In this document: positions 1 through 8,073 of the stretch, piece by piece
How positions within the stretch are numbered: the stretch's first letter is position 1
Layout of the letters: the number at the start of each line of letters is the position of its first letter
Origin: Microcaldota archaeon
Lineage (GTDB): Archaea > Micrarchaeota > Micrarchaeia > Burarchaeales > Fermentimicrarchaeaceae
Direction: 5' to 3'
Assembly: GCA_013425405.1 (NCBI GenBank)
Contig: JACCLF010000048.1
Coordinates: forward strand, 1 to 45,854
DNA: 45,854 nucleotides
Notes under the pieces: generated by a model
Told to the model about the DNA's origin: nothing
Databases searched by the model: none
What the model saw: the letters and a program-made list of their open reading frames with translations, nothing else
Translations under genes and position numbers: made by a program

Positions 1-839
1 AGAGGCAGAATCTTGTTGAATTGATAATGCAGAAGCTCTGCATAAAGCCAAGCAAGAAGGATTTGAAGAACTGGGAGGGACTTGTTGAAAAGATAAAGAA
101 CCCGAAGAAGGAAGTTACAATTGGGATAACCGGCAAGTACACGGCCCTGAAGGATGCATATGTGAGCATAAAGGAGGCTCTTGTCCATGCAGGAGCTCAC
201 AACGACTGTAGAGTGAATATAAAGTGGATTGAAACTACTGATATAGAGGATGGAAAACAGACGGTGGGTGTTCTGAAGGATTGCGACGGCATGATAGTGC
301 CAGGCGGGTTTGGAGAGCGAGGCATGGAGGGGAAGATTCAGTGCATAAAGTATGCAAGGGAGAAGGGAATGCCTTTCCTTGGTCTATGCCTGGGGATGCA
401 GCTTGCTGTCGTTGAGTTTGCAAGGAATGTGTGCGGTTTGGAAGGCGCGAATACCACTGAGAGCGACCCGAACACTAAGCATCCGGTTGTTGACTTGCTG
501 CCTGAGCAGAAGAGGATAGTCTACAAGGGGGCAACCATGCGTTTGGGAGGGCATGATGTTCAAATTAAAGAAGGGACCCTTGCCTACAAGCTATACGGAA
601 GCACAAAGACAAGGGAGCGCTTCAGGCACAGGTGGGAGATAAACGAGAATTATTTCAAAGTTCTTGAGGAGAAAGGATTGGTTTTCTCAGGCAAGGCAAT
701 TGGTGAGGAGGTAATGCAGATTGCAGAGCTGCCTAGGCATAAATTCTTCCTGGGAACGCAGTTCCACCCAGAGTTCACATCAAGGTTAGAAAGACCGAAC
801 CCGCTATTCAATGGATTTTTGAAAGCATGTATAAAATAG
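1..839 (+). CDS. pyrG: CTP synthase, C-terminal glutaminase part (5' truncated by window edge)
   Basis: Reading frame open from nt 3 (RQNLVELI.QKLCIKPSKKDLKNW); GITGKYTALKDAYVSIKEAL, GGFGERGMEGKI, PFLGLCLGMQ, FHPEFTSR motifs. Confidence 0.95.
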   Translation, partial: RQNLVELIMQKLCIKPSKKDLKNWEGLVEKIKNPKKEVTIGITGKYTALKDAYVSIKEALVHAGAHNDCRVNIKWIETTDIEDGKQTVGVLKDCDGMIVPGGFGERGMEGKIQCIKYAREKGMPFLGLCLGMQLAVVEFARNVCGLEGANTTESDPNTKHPVVDLLPEQKRIVYKGATMRLGGHDVQIKEGTLAYKLYGSTKTRERFRHRWEINENYFKVLEEKGLVFSGKAIGEEVMQIAELPRHKFFLGTQFHPEFTSRLERPNPLFNGFLKACIK

Positions 840-847
840 ACGTCAAA

Positions 848-1348
848 CTACGCTCGCTTTGGCTTCTTTGTTTTTGGTTTTTCTCGTGGTTTTACTCCCT
901 CTCTTATGCGGGCTATGACCGCCCCTATCAATACGGGAATTAGTCCAAAAATCATAAGTGGAGGAGACGGAACATGATAATACAAAATATTATTTTTACA
1001 CACATTTAGACCAAATCCATCACAATCAATGGTTGTGGGTGCTAATTCTGCGATGACGAAGAAAAAAACAGCAAAGATTCCAGCGATAGTTGCATCCCTA
1101 ACTCTGAGGTTATAGCTCTTTATTGCAGAGTAGCCAATAATAATAAAGATGAGTACGATAGACCCTAAAACCCAGAGGTCATAGAACGGAGGGGTTAACA
1201 TAGGATATGGATTGAGATATTTCCACCAGATTAAAGAGGCTATAATCTCTATAAGAAACCAAATAGCCACTGGGATAAAGGATACTTTCAGTATTTTCTT
1301 CCACTCAACCACCACAACTACTACTTCTCCTTCTTCTTTATAACGCAA
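848..1348 (-). CDS. hypothetical multi-spanning membrane protein
   Basis: ORF of 166 aa with about 4 hydrophobic segments; start uncertain. Confidence 0.6.
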   Translation of the reverse strand: MRYKEEGEVVVVVVEWKKILKVSFIPVAIWFLIEIIASLIWWKYLNPYPMLTPPFYDLWVLGSIVLIFIIIGYSAIKSYNLRVRDATIAGIFAVFFFVIAELAPTTIDCDGFGLNVCKNNILYYHVPSPPLMIFGLIPVLIGAVIARIREGVKPREKPKTKKPKRA

Positions 1349-1914
1349 ATTTCCCCCAAATCCACCCTTCCATCCTCATTCTTCTTCATGAAAGGCTTAA
1401 TTTCCTTCAGCTTCTCCTCCTCAACCTTCCTCTTCAGGTCAAGCAGCTTCTTCTCCTTCCTTGACTTGTGCTCGGCGCTTTGCTTCTCGTGAACCTTCGC
1501 CCTCAGCTCATTCATCCTGGTTTCAAACTCCTTGACCTGCTGCTCCGCCCTCTTTATATCCTCACTTATAAAAACAAGCCTTCTTTCCATCCTTTCAACT
1601 TCTATAGCGCCACTGAGCTTCTTCTCCCACCCCCTAACTTCCTTTACAAGCTCCCTCTCCTGCTTCAAAGTTCTGGCTTCTGTTGAAATTATGAACTCCA
1701 ATCTATGGATATTTTTTCGTATCTCTCTCGCCGGTGGAAGTGGGTTCTCTTTTTTTCTTTTCTCCAGCATTTCGCTCAGAGCCTTTGCCTCATACACCTT
1801 GTATCTATACCTCCTGTCAGCTTCCTTCAGCCTCTCAAGTAAGCCCGCTTTCTCCTTCTCAAGCGCTTCTGCATCCCCTGCAGGTTTCTGCTCCTCCACG
1901 TGAACTCCTCTCAA
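1321..1914 (-). CDS. hypothetical charged coiled-coil protein
   Basis: 197 aa, K/E/R-rich heptad-like sequence; AT-rich TATA-like sequence about 25-30 bp upstream. Confidence 0.6.
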   Translation of the reverse strand: MRGVHVEEQKPAGDAEALEKEKAGLLERLKEADRRYRYKVYEAKALSEMLEKRKKENPLPPAREIRKNIHRLEFIISTEARTLKQERELVKEVRGWEKKLSGAIEVERMERRLVFISEDIKRAEQQVKEFETRMNELRAKVHEKQSAEHKSRKEKKLLDLKRKVEEEKLKEIKPFMKKNEDGRVDLGEICVIKKKEK

Positions 1915-1951
1915 GCGAAAGCTTTATATTAAGGTCCTAATATAATAAATT

Positions 1952-2037
1952 ACTTCGTTTTTTGCGTCTTCTCTAATACTGCCGAAAGGCAGCAAAACTG
2001 GTCGCCTTGCCAGCGCATAACGCGCTGGCCTCTTTTT
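1952..2037 (+). ncRNA. candidate small structured RNA / terminator hairpins
   Basis: CTGCC-GAAA-GGCAG (1979-1992) and GCCAGCGC-ATAAC-GCGCTGGC (2009-2029) followed by CTCTTTTT; upstream TTTATATTAA at 1922. Confidence 0.3.
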
Positions 2038-2201
2038 AACATCATAAGCGAGAAACCCCACACTCTTCAGAGTTGGGATGAAAGCGAATGTATAACCGAA
2101 TACATTTACACATAAATTCACAACCCAGATTTATAAGCTTTCACTGGAAAGTTACCCCTCCCAGAGGTTTATAAAGAGAGAAATCGACGTAAATAACACC
2201 T

Positions 2202-3332
2202 ATGAGAGCCTATAAATTCAGGATATATCCCTCGAAGAAGCAGGAGGAACTTCTGAATAAACATCTGTGGCTAGCAAAGAAACTCTGGAATGAGTTGCTT
2301 GAACACTGCAAACAGACCTATGAAGACTTTGGCTACTTCCCAACAAAAAACACATCGCAACTGGTGGTAAAAAATTATGGCCTCTATTCTCAAACCCAGC
2401 AGGAGATTGCTCACAGAGTTTATAATGCAGTAATGAGGGTTTTCAAGCTGAGGAAGAAAGGAGTAAAATGCGGTTTTCCACGTTTCAAATCTTTTGACAG
2501 GATGAAAAGTCTGCATTACCCGCAGTTTGGCTTCTCCCTTGAAGAGAAACTCAAAGTAACTCCTTTTGGTGAGATTGCGATAAAGAAGCATAGGAATATA
2601 AAAGGAAAAATTAAGACACTGACTCTGAAAAGAGAAGCATCTGGGAAATGGTTTGCTGTTTTTTGCGTTGAAACACCAAAAGAGTTTCCAAAAGAAAACA
2701 AGGGAGGGACAGTTGGAATTGACTTGGGACTGAAGACATTTGCGACCTTATCAAATGGAATGATGATAAACAACCCAAGGCATTTCAAGAAATACGAAGA
2801 CAGACTTGCCTTCATCCAGAGAGAGCTTTCAAAAAAGAAGAAAGGCAGCGCCAGCAGGAAGAGGGCAAAGATAAGAGTAGCAAAACTGCATGAGAAGGTG
2901 GCCAACACAAGAGCAGACTTCCTTCACAAGATTTCAACTGAATTGGTGAATGATTATTCCTTCATTGCATCAGAAAAGCTTGCCTCACAGGAAATGGCAG
3001 AACAGCATTACGGCAAGTCCATCAACGATGCGGGATGGAGCATGTTTACAAGCTTCCTTGCATACAAGGCGGAAGGGGCTGGATGCAGAGTGGTGTTTGT
3101 AGACCCAAAGAATACTTCAAAGATGTGCAGCAGGTGCGGAAACATCAGAGATGACCTGACGCTCGGGGATAGGATATATACCTGTCCTGAATGTGGGTTA
3201 TCAATAGACCGAGACATGAACGCTGCATGTGTTATACTCATAAGAGCTACCGGGGGGCACCCGGGAAGTAACGCTTCTGGAAATGCAACAATAGTTGCGT
3301 CTGTGAAGGAAGAAGCCCACACCTGTTTATAG
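2202..3332 (+). CDS. tnpB: TnpB, RNA-guided RuvC nuclease (IS1341 type), copy 1
   Basis: GIDLGLKTFA (RuvC D), IASEKLAS (E), CSRCG...CPECG zinc ribbon, DRDMNAA (D). Confidence 0.93.
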   Translation: MRAYKFRIYPSKKQEELLNKHLWLAKKLWNELLEHCKQTYEDFGYFPTKNTSQLVVKNYGLYSQTQQEIAHRVYNAVMRVFKLRKKGVKCGFPRFKSFDRMKSLHYPQFGFSLEEKLKVTPFGEIAIKKHRNIKGKIKTLTLKREASGKWFAVFCVETPKEFPKENKGGTVGIDLGLKTFATLSNGMMINNPRHFKKYEDRLAFIQRELSKKKKGSASRKRAKIRVAKLHEKVANTRADFLHKISTELVNDYSFIASEKLASQEMAEQHYGKSINDAGWSMFTSFLAYKAEGAGCRVVFVDPKNTSKMCSRCGNIRDDLTLGDRIYTCPECGLSIDRDMNAACVILIRATGGHPGSNASGNATIVASVKEEAHTCL

Positions 3333-3349
3333 GTGGGAGCATGTCACCA
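3250..3349 (+). ncRNA. TnpB guide-RNA (omega-RNA/reRNA) scaffold, copy 1
   Basis: CCGGG-GGGCA-CCCGG hairpin, AAGTAACGC, CTTCT/AGAAG stem enclosing ATGCAAC-AATA-GTTGCGT; covaries with copies at 44017 and 10387. Confidence 0.7.
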
Positions 3350-3463
3350 AACTCTCAGTTACCAAGCCTTCACCAGTCTCAAGCAATACTCATGAATATG
3401 ATTTCAGCCAAAGAGATTTCTCTCATTATTTATATTTATTCCTATATTTATAATACTGTTCTT

Positions 3464-4543
3464 ATGATTGAAATAAAAGCAGATGAAATGGAAGGCGGCG
3501 GACAGATTCTTCGCTCCTCCCTCTCCCTCTCCTCGGTGCTGCATGCTCCCGTAAAGCTCTTCAACATACGCGCCAAGAGGGCAAAGCCAGGGATGCAGGC
3601 CCAGCATCTAACGGGCGTCCAGGCTGCCTCAATGATGGCAGACGCCCAGACGCAGGGGTTTGCAAAAGGGTCAACAGAGCTCGCCTACTCGCCGTCATCA
3701 ATACACGGAGGGGATTTCAGGTTCAATGTGGGAACAGCCGGCTCCTCAATGCTTGTGCTTCAGACAATACTGCCTCTGGCTGCATTCGCGCCTTCTGATG
3801 TCAGCATCAAGATAATCGGAGGAACACATGTCGCCTGGTCACCTAACTTCAATTATGTAAAGGAAGTATTCTTTCCATTACTTAAGAAGACAGGCTTCTC
3901 TCCATCCTCCTTTGGGCTTGAGAGGGCAGGCTGGTATCCCAAGGGAGGGGGGTCAGTAACATTCTCATCAAAGCCGGTGGATTACTTGCAATCCATCAAC
4001 CTAGAATCGCCCGGCAAGCTTCTGAAAATATGCGGAGTCTCCTGCTGCTCCAACCTTCCGGATATTGTTGCTGAAAGGCAGGCAGAATCCGCCAAGCAGA
4101 TTCTCGGGGAGAACGGCTATGGGGATGTTGAGATAGAGAAGCAGGTTCTTCCATCCCCTTCAAAAGGCTCTGCTCTTACGCTGTATGCAGTGTGCGAGAA
4201 CAGCATACTTAGCGCCTCTTCCCTTGGCGCTCTGGGTAAAAAATCCGAGAAGGTTGGTGAGGAAGCCGCAAAAGGGCTTCTCGCAGAAATGACAAGCTGC
4301 GCTGCGCTGGACAGGCACACGGGAGACCAGCTTTTAATTTACATGGCACTGGCAAAGGGTGAGTCCTCAGTTACAGTGGGCGAGTTAACCCCGCACATAA
4401 AGACGAACATATGGGTGCTTGAGCAGTTCGTGGATGCCCGCTTCAGAGTTGAGGAACTCGGAAATCATGCAAGAATTGCCGTGAAGGGAATAGGGCTGGA
4501 GAGAAGCCAGCTGCGCTCAGCTGAGCAGGCTCAGAGGATATAA
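3464..4543 (+). CDS. rtcA: RNA 3'-terminal phosphate cyclase
   Basis: MIEIKADEMEGGGQILRSSLSLS..., AKRAKPGMQAQHLTGVQA, HTGDQLLIYMAL; internal start chosen over the ORF-track start. Confidence 0.93.
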   Translation: MIEIKADEMEGGGQILRSSLSLSSVLHAPVKLFNIRAKRAKPGMQAQHLTGVQAASMMADAQTQGFAKGSTELAYSPSSIHGGDFRFNVGTAGSSMLVLQTILPLAAFAPSDVSIKIIGGTHVAWSPNFNYVKEVFFPLLKKTGFSPSSFGLERAGWYPKGGGSVTFSSKPVDYLQSINLESPGKLLKICGVSCCSNLPDIVAERQAESAKQILGENGYGDVEIEKQVLPSPSKGSALTLYAVCENSILSASSLGALGKKSEKVGEEAAKGLLAEMTSCAALDRHTGDQLLIYMALAKGESSVTVGELTPHIKTNIWVLEQFVDARFRVEELGNHARIAVKGIGLERSQLRSAEQAQRI

Positions 4544-5398
4544 ATAAGCAAGCGGGTCCCCGAAAAGCAGGGCAGCCGCAAGTGCCAGAAGCACGTATGG
4601 CATGAAGACAGGCATCTCCTTGTACACAGGAAATTTCTTGCCCTTCCCAAGCGTTTTCAGCTTCTCTATCTCCCCGAGGGTGAGCAGCCTGTCGAGCTTG
4701 TGCTCGCTCACAAGCTTCGGGTCCATCTTCTCAATCGCCAGCACGTCCTCCTCATCTATCTCGTTGACTCCTACCATCCTTATCATGTATTTTTCGCTTA
4801 TGTGGTCCTTCAGCGCGAAGAGGCTCGTGGCGCATACAATAACTGCGGCAAAGATTGCAAGCTGCGTTTGAGGCAGCTCCACCATGCCATTCATATAATA
4901 GAGGAATGCCGCATAGAAAACCAGTGTAAAAGCTGCAAGCGCAACCTGCGCTGCATCAATCCTAACCTTCTCACCTCTTAAAAAATCGAGGATAATCAAC
5001 GGTATGTAATTGAGGAATATGCCGAAGATGGCAAGCACTCCCGAGAGAACAAATACCGAGACGACAAAGGGAAGGTCCAGCTGCGATTTTGCCTGCAGGA
5101 GCATTGACTGCGGCGCTTCAGGGAGCAACAGGGCTATGGAGATAAACACAAGCACATCTGCACCGCCTATCTGCCCTGTCCTATAAAGAATATACCCAAA
5201 TACGAATATGACAAGAGCCACAACGCCGCTGCTTACTATCACATTTGCGTTGAGGCTTGCAAGGGTGAAAAGCGCTCCAATTGCCACAAGCGAGTATGTG
5301 ACCCACGAGGGGACATTCCTCCTGTTGAAAAGGTCGTAGTATGTCGCCGCAGCGCATCCCACGAAGCATATTGCAAATCTCAGCAGTGCGAACTCCAT
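4517..5398 (-). CDS. archaeal prepilin/preflagellin peptidase, A24 family
   Basis: YYDLFNRRNVPSW and GQIGGADV aspartate motifs within a multi-TM protein. Confidence 0.75.
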   Translation of the reverse strand: MEFALLRFAICFVGCAAATYYDLFNRRNVPSWVTYSLVAIGALFTLASLNANVIVSSGVVALVIFVFGYILYRTGQIGGADVLVFISIALLLPEAPQSMLLQAKSQLDLPFVVSVFVLSGVLAIFGIFLNYIPLIILDFLRGEKVRIDAAQVALAAFTLVFYAAFLYYMNGMVELPQTQLAIFAAVIVCATSLFALKDHISEKYMIRMVGVNEIDEEDVLAIEKMDPKLVSEHKLDRLLTLGEIEKLKTLGKGKKFPVYKEMPVFMPYVLLALAAALLFGDPLAYLYPLSLLS

Positions 5399-5402
5399 CA
5401 GC

Positions 5403-6335
5403 TCACCCCACGACCGTTATCCTGCTCTTGTGTCTCTTCAGTCCTTTCAGAAGGTTCTCAGTTATCTGCGCCTCGGCCTGCCTCCTCTTCCTTGCTGCCA
5501 CAAGGTAGCGCACAGCAACTCTAACTGCCCCTCCCTCCATTGAGACGTAGGCCAGCGGCTCCTCCTTGATATCCTTTATCTTGAGCTTGTATTTTCTAAG
5601 GCTGAGAAACTTGGCAGCATCCCTCATCTTCTCACCCACAATTTTCTTCACAGCATCCTCTGCAAGCTTCTTGGCAAGCTCATAGTCGCTTCCGTAAGTC
5701 ACCTTAAAAGATACTTCATCCCAGATGAACGGGCTTTCGGCGGTGTAGTTCACAACACTCTTGTTAAGCACCATGCTGTTGGGCACGCTCGCAAACCCGC
5801 CAGTTTCCTGCCAGCTCACCCTGTCCAGCTCGTTTATTCTCGTGAAGAAGAGGGTTATATCGGATATATCCCCAAGCACGCCCCACATACTGTCCCCTAT
5901 GAAAACCCTGTCACCTGTTTTGTACAGCCTTGAGGCAACTATGGACACCCAGCCTATAAGGTTCAATAGTGCCGGCTGCACAGCTATTGCAACTCCAGCG
6001 CCCACAAGCCCTGAGAAAAGCGTCAGGGAGGAAATATCTCCAAGATATATGAAGCCCAGCAGAATCAGGACCAGCCCTGCTGCGAGATACTTCTGAACCC
6101 CGGTGATATACCTCCTCTCATCCTCGGAAAGCTTCAAGTGCCTTGTCATCCATGTTTCGGTGAACTTCAGCGAGCCGAATACAATCAACACAACGAGCAC
6201 AGTCCTTAGAATCTTGTCAATCACTATCATAATCTCTTGCGCCATCTGGAGCCTAGCCTCAATGATGGGAAGAGCGTACACCATGACGAGTATTACTGCC
6301 AGGTAGACCAGGAAAGTTGGCGTATTCATCCTCAC
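5403..6335 (-). CDS. MscS-family mechanosensitive channel
   Basis: TM region followed by QPALLNLIGWVSIVASRLYKTGDRVFIGDSMWGVLGDISDITLF...VPNSMVLNKSVVNYT. Confidence 0.88.
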   Translation of the reverse strand: MRMNTPTFLVYLAVILVMVYALPIIEARLQMAQEIMIVIDKILRTVLVVLIVFGSLKFTETWMTRHLKLSEDERRYITGVQKYLAAGLVLILLGFIYLGDISSLTLFSGLVGAGVAIAVQPALLNLIGWVSIVASRLYKTGDRVFIGDSMWGVLGDISDITLFFTRINELDRVSWQETGGFASVPNSMVLNKSVVNYTAESPFIWDEVSFKVTYGSDYELAKKLAEDAVKKIVGEKMRDAAKFLSLRKYKLKIKDIKEEPLAYVSMEGGAVRVAVRYLVAARKRRQAEAQITENLLKGLKRHKSRITVVG

Positions 6336-6673
6336 ACCTTTACAACTGCATCAAGCTCAACCAATGCTTCCTTTGGAAGTGAAGCAACACCCACCGTTGT
6401 TCTTGCCGGGGGGTTTTTTACGAAGTATTCAGAATAAACCTTGTTCATAAGATTGAAATCCGCAATATCTTTTAGATACACAGTAACCTTAACGATGTTC
6501 TCAGTACTCCCGCCCGCTTCCTCAACCACCGCTATAAGATTTTCAATTGCTTTTCTCGTCTGCTTCTCAATATCACCTGCTATTCTCCCCTCCTCATCAA
6601 TACCCAGCTGTCCCGATACGAATATGAAACCCCCTTTCCTAACATATGGCGAATACGGCCCTATTGCGTTCAT
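6332..6673 (-). CDS. RidA/YjgF/UK114 family deaminase
   Basis: NAIGPYSPYVRKGGFIFVSGQLGID...ARTTVGVASLPKEALVELDAVVKV. Confidence 0.92.
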   Translation of the reverse strand: MNAIGPYSPYVRKGGFIFVSGQLGIDEEGRIAGDIEKQTRKAIENLIAVVEEAGGSTENIVKVTVYLKDIADFNLMNKVYSEYFVKNPPARTTVGVASLPKEALVELDAVVKV

Positions 6674-6674
6674 G

Positions 6675-7997
6675 CTACATCCCCAGGTTGCCCCCGCCGC
6701 CTTTCATGAACCTCTCAACCTGCCTTCTCAACCCCCTGTTCTTCTTGAAGGCATTCATGAACTTCTTCATTTTCTCAAACTGGCTTATAAGCTCCTTTAT
6801 ATCTTCAACCTTCGTGCCAGAGCCTTTCGCTATCCTCTCTATTCTGCTCTTGCTCTTCCTCACAAGCTCAACATCCTTCCTCTCCTGTTTTGTCATTGAG
6901 CTTATTATAACTTCGTATTTCTTGAGTTTTTCCTCGCTCTGCTCCATCAGCTCCTTTGGCAGATCAACCATGCCCATCATCTGGAAGACGCTCTTGAGAG
7001 GACCCATCTTCTTTGTTGCTTTGAGCTGCTCGTAAAAGCTCTCTATTGTCAGCTCCTCTCCAAGAAGCTTCTCTGCGTCAACTTCCTCAATGCCTGCCTG
7101 CTTTACCTTCTCAAGCAAGGCCTCCAAATCCGGGAAGCCCAGCAGCCTTCCGACAAACTTCTTGGCGTCAAAAACTTCAAAATCGTCAAGCTTCTCCCCG
7201 GTGCCTATGAAGGCAACTTTTGCTCCAGATGCCGCAACAGAGCTTAGCGCTCCTCCCCCCTTCCCGCTCCCATCCATCTTTGTGACAAGCACTCCAGTGA
7301 TGCCGACAGCCTTGTTGAACTCCTCCGCCTGCTTCCTTGCAATCTGCCCTATGTCTGCGCTGACCACGATGAATTTCTCATCAGGCTTGAGAGCTTCATT
7401 TATATCAACCAGCTCTTTCTGCAGCTCACCGTCAAAAGCATCTCTCCCTGAGGAATCCACAATTACAACATCCTTGTCCTTGAACTGCTCCAGCCCTGCC
7501 TTCACTATGTTCTTCGCATCCCTCTCCCCTTTCATTCCAAAGAATGGAACGCCTATTTTGGCTGCAAGCTGCTCCACCTGCTCATATGCAGCAGGCCTGT
7601 AGGTGTCGCAACAGATGAGCCCTATGCTCAAACCCCTGTCCCTGTAGAACTTGGCAAGCTTCGCGGTGCTCGTTGTTTTCCCGCTCCCAAACAAACCGAG
7701 GAGAAGAATTTTCTGCTTTCCAAGCCTTGGCTCGTGCTTCTCACCCATCAATGCAACAAGCTCGTCATAGACAACCTTCACAACATGCTCCCTTGCCCCA
7801 ACACCACCTGCAGGCTTCTCCTTCAAAGCTCTCTCTTGAATCCTCTTGGAAAGCTCGAAAACAAGCTTCACATTAACATCATTGCTTATCAGCACTCTCT
7901 GCAGTTCCTTCACTAGCTCTGCTACGGCCTTCTCGTCAACTATGGCTGCGCCGGTTATCTTTGCCAGTGCCTTCCTTAAGCCTGCTCCCAGATCCAT
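6675..7997 (-). CDS. srp54: Signal recognition particle 54 kDa protein
   Basis: N-domain, GLFGSGKTTSTAKLAKF, DTYRPAAYEQ, VDSSGRD, TKMDGSGKGGGALS, C-terminal M domain. Confidence 0.95.
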   Translation of the reverse strand: MDLGAGLRKALAKITGAAIVDEKAVAELVKELQRVLISNDVNVKLVFELSKRIQERALKEKPAGGVGAREHVVKVVYDELVALMGEKHEPRLGKQKILLLGLFGSGKTTSTAKLAKFYRDRGLSIGLICCDTYRPAAYEQVEQLAAKIGVPFFGMKGERDAKNIVKAGLEQFKDKDVVIVDSSGRDAFDGELQKELVDINEALKPDEKFIVVSADIGQIARKQAEEFNKAVGITGVLVTKMDGSGKGGGALSSVAASGAKVAFIGTGEKLDDFEVFDAKKFVGRLLGFPDLEALLEKVKQAGIEEVDAEKLLGEELTIESFYEQLKATKKMGPLKSVFQMMGMVDLPKELMEQSEEKLKKYEVIISSMTKQERKDVELVRKSKSRIERIAKGSGTKVEDIKELISQFEKMKKFMNAFKKNRGLRRQVERFMKGGGGNLGM

Positions 7998-8073
7998 AAA
8001 CAACTCACGCTCGTAGACTATACTTTTGACGTAGCTTATTTAATTCGTTACTGGATTGCATTGGAGCTGAGAC

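Larger units (their letters stand above)
2047..3349 (+). mobile_element. IS1341-type (IS200/IS605 family, tnpB-only) element, copy 1
   Basis: Left (AGCGAGAAACCCCACACTCTTCAGAGTTGGGATGAAAGCGA) and right (GGGAGCATGTCACCA) ends shared with copy 2 at 42834-44130; no tnpA in window. Confidence 0.8.

Noticed and set aside
1532-1903. 123-aa + strand ORF rich in S/F/L
   Set aside because: Antisense to the K/E-rich coiled-coil ORF; composition is the mirror of that gene.
2047-2087. ATGAAAG-ending hairpin at IS left ends as a possible single CRISPR-like repeat
   Set aside because: Occurs once per IS copy at equivalent positions, so explained as the IS left end.
1924-2121. 65-aa minus-strand ORF
   Set aside because: Spans the intergenic hairpins and IS left end; no protein-like signature.
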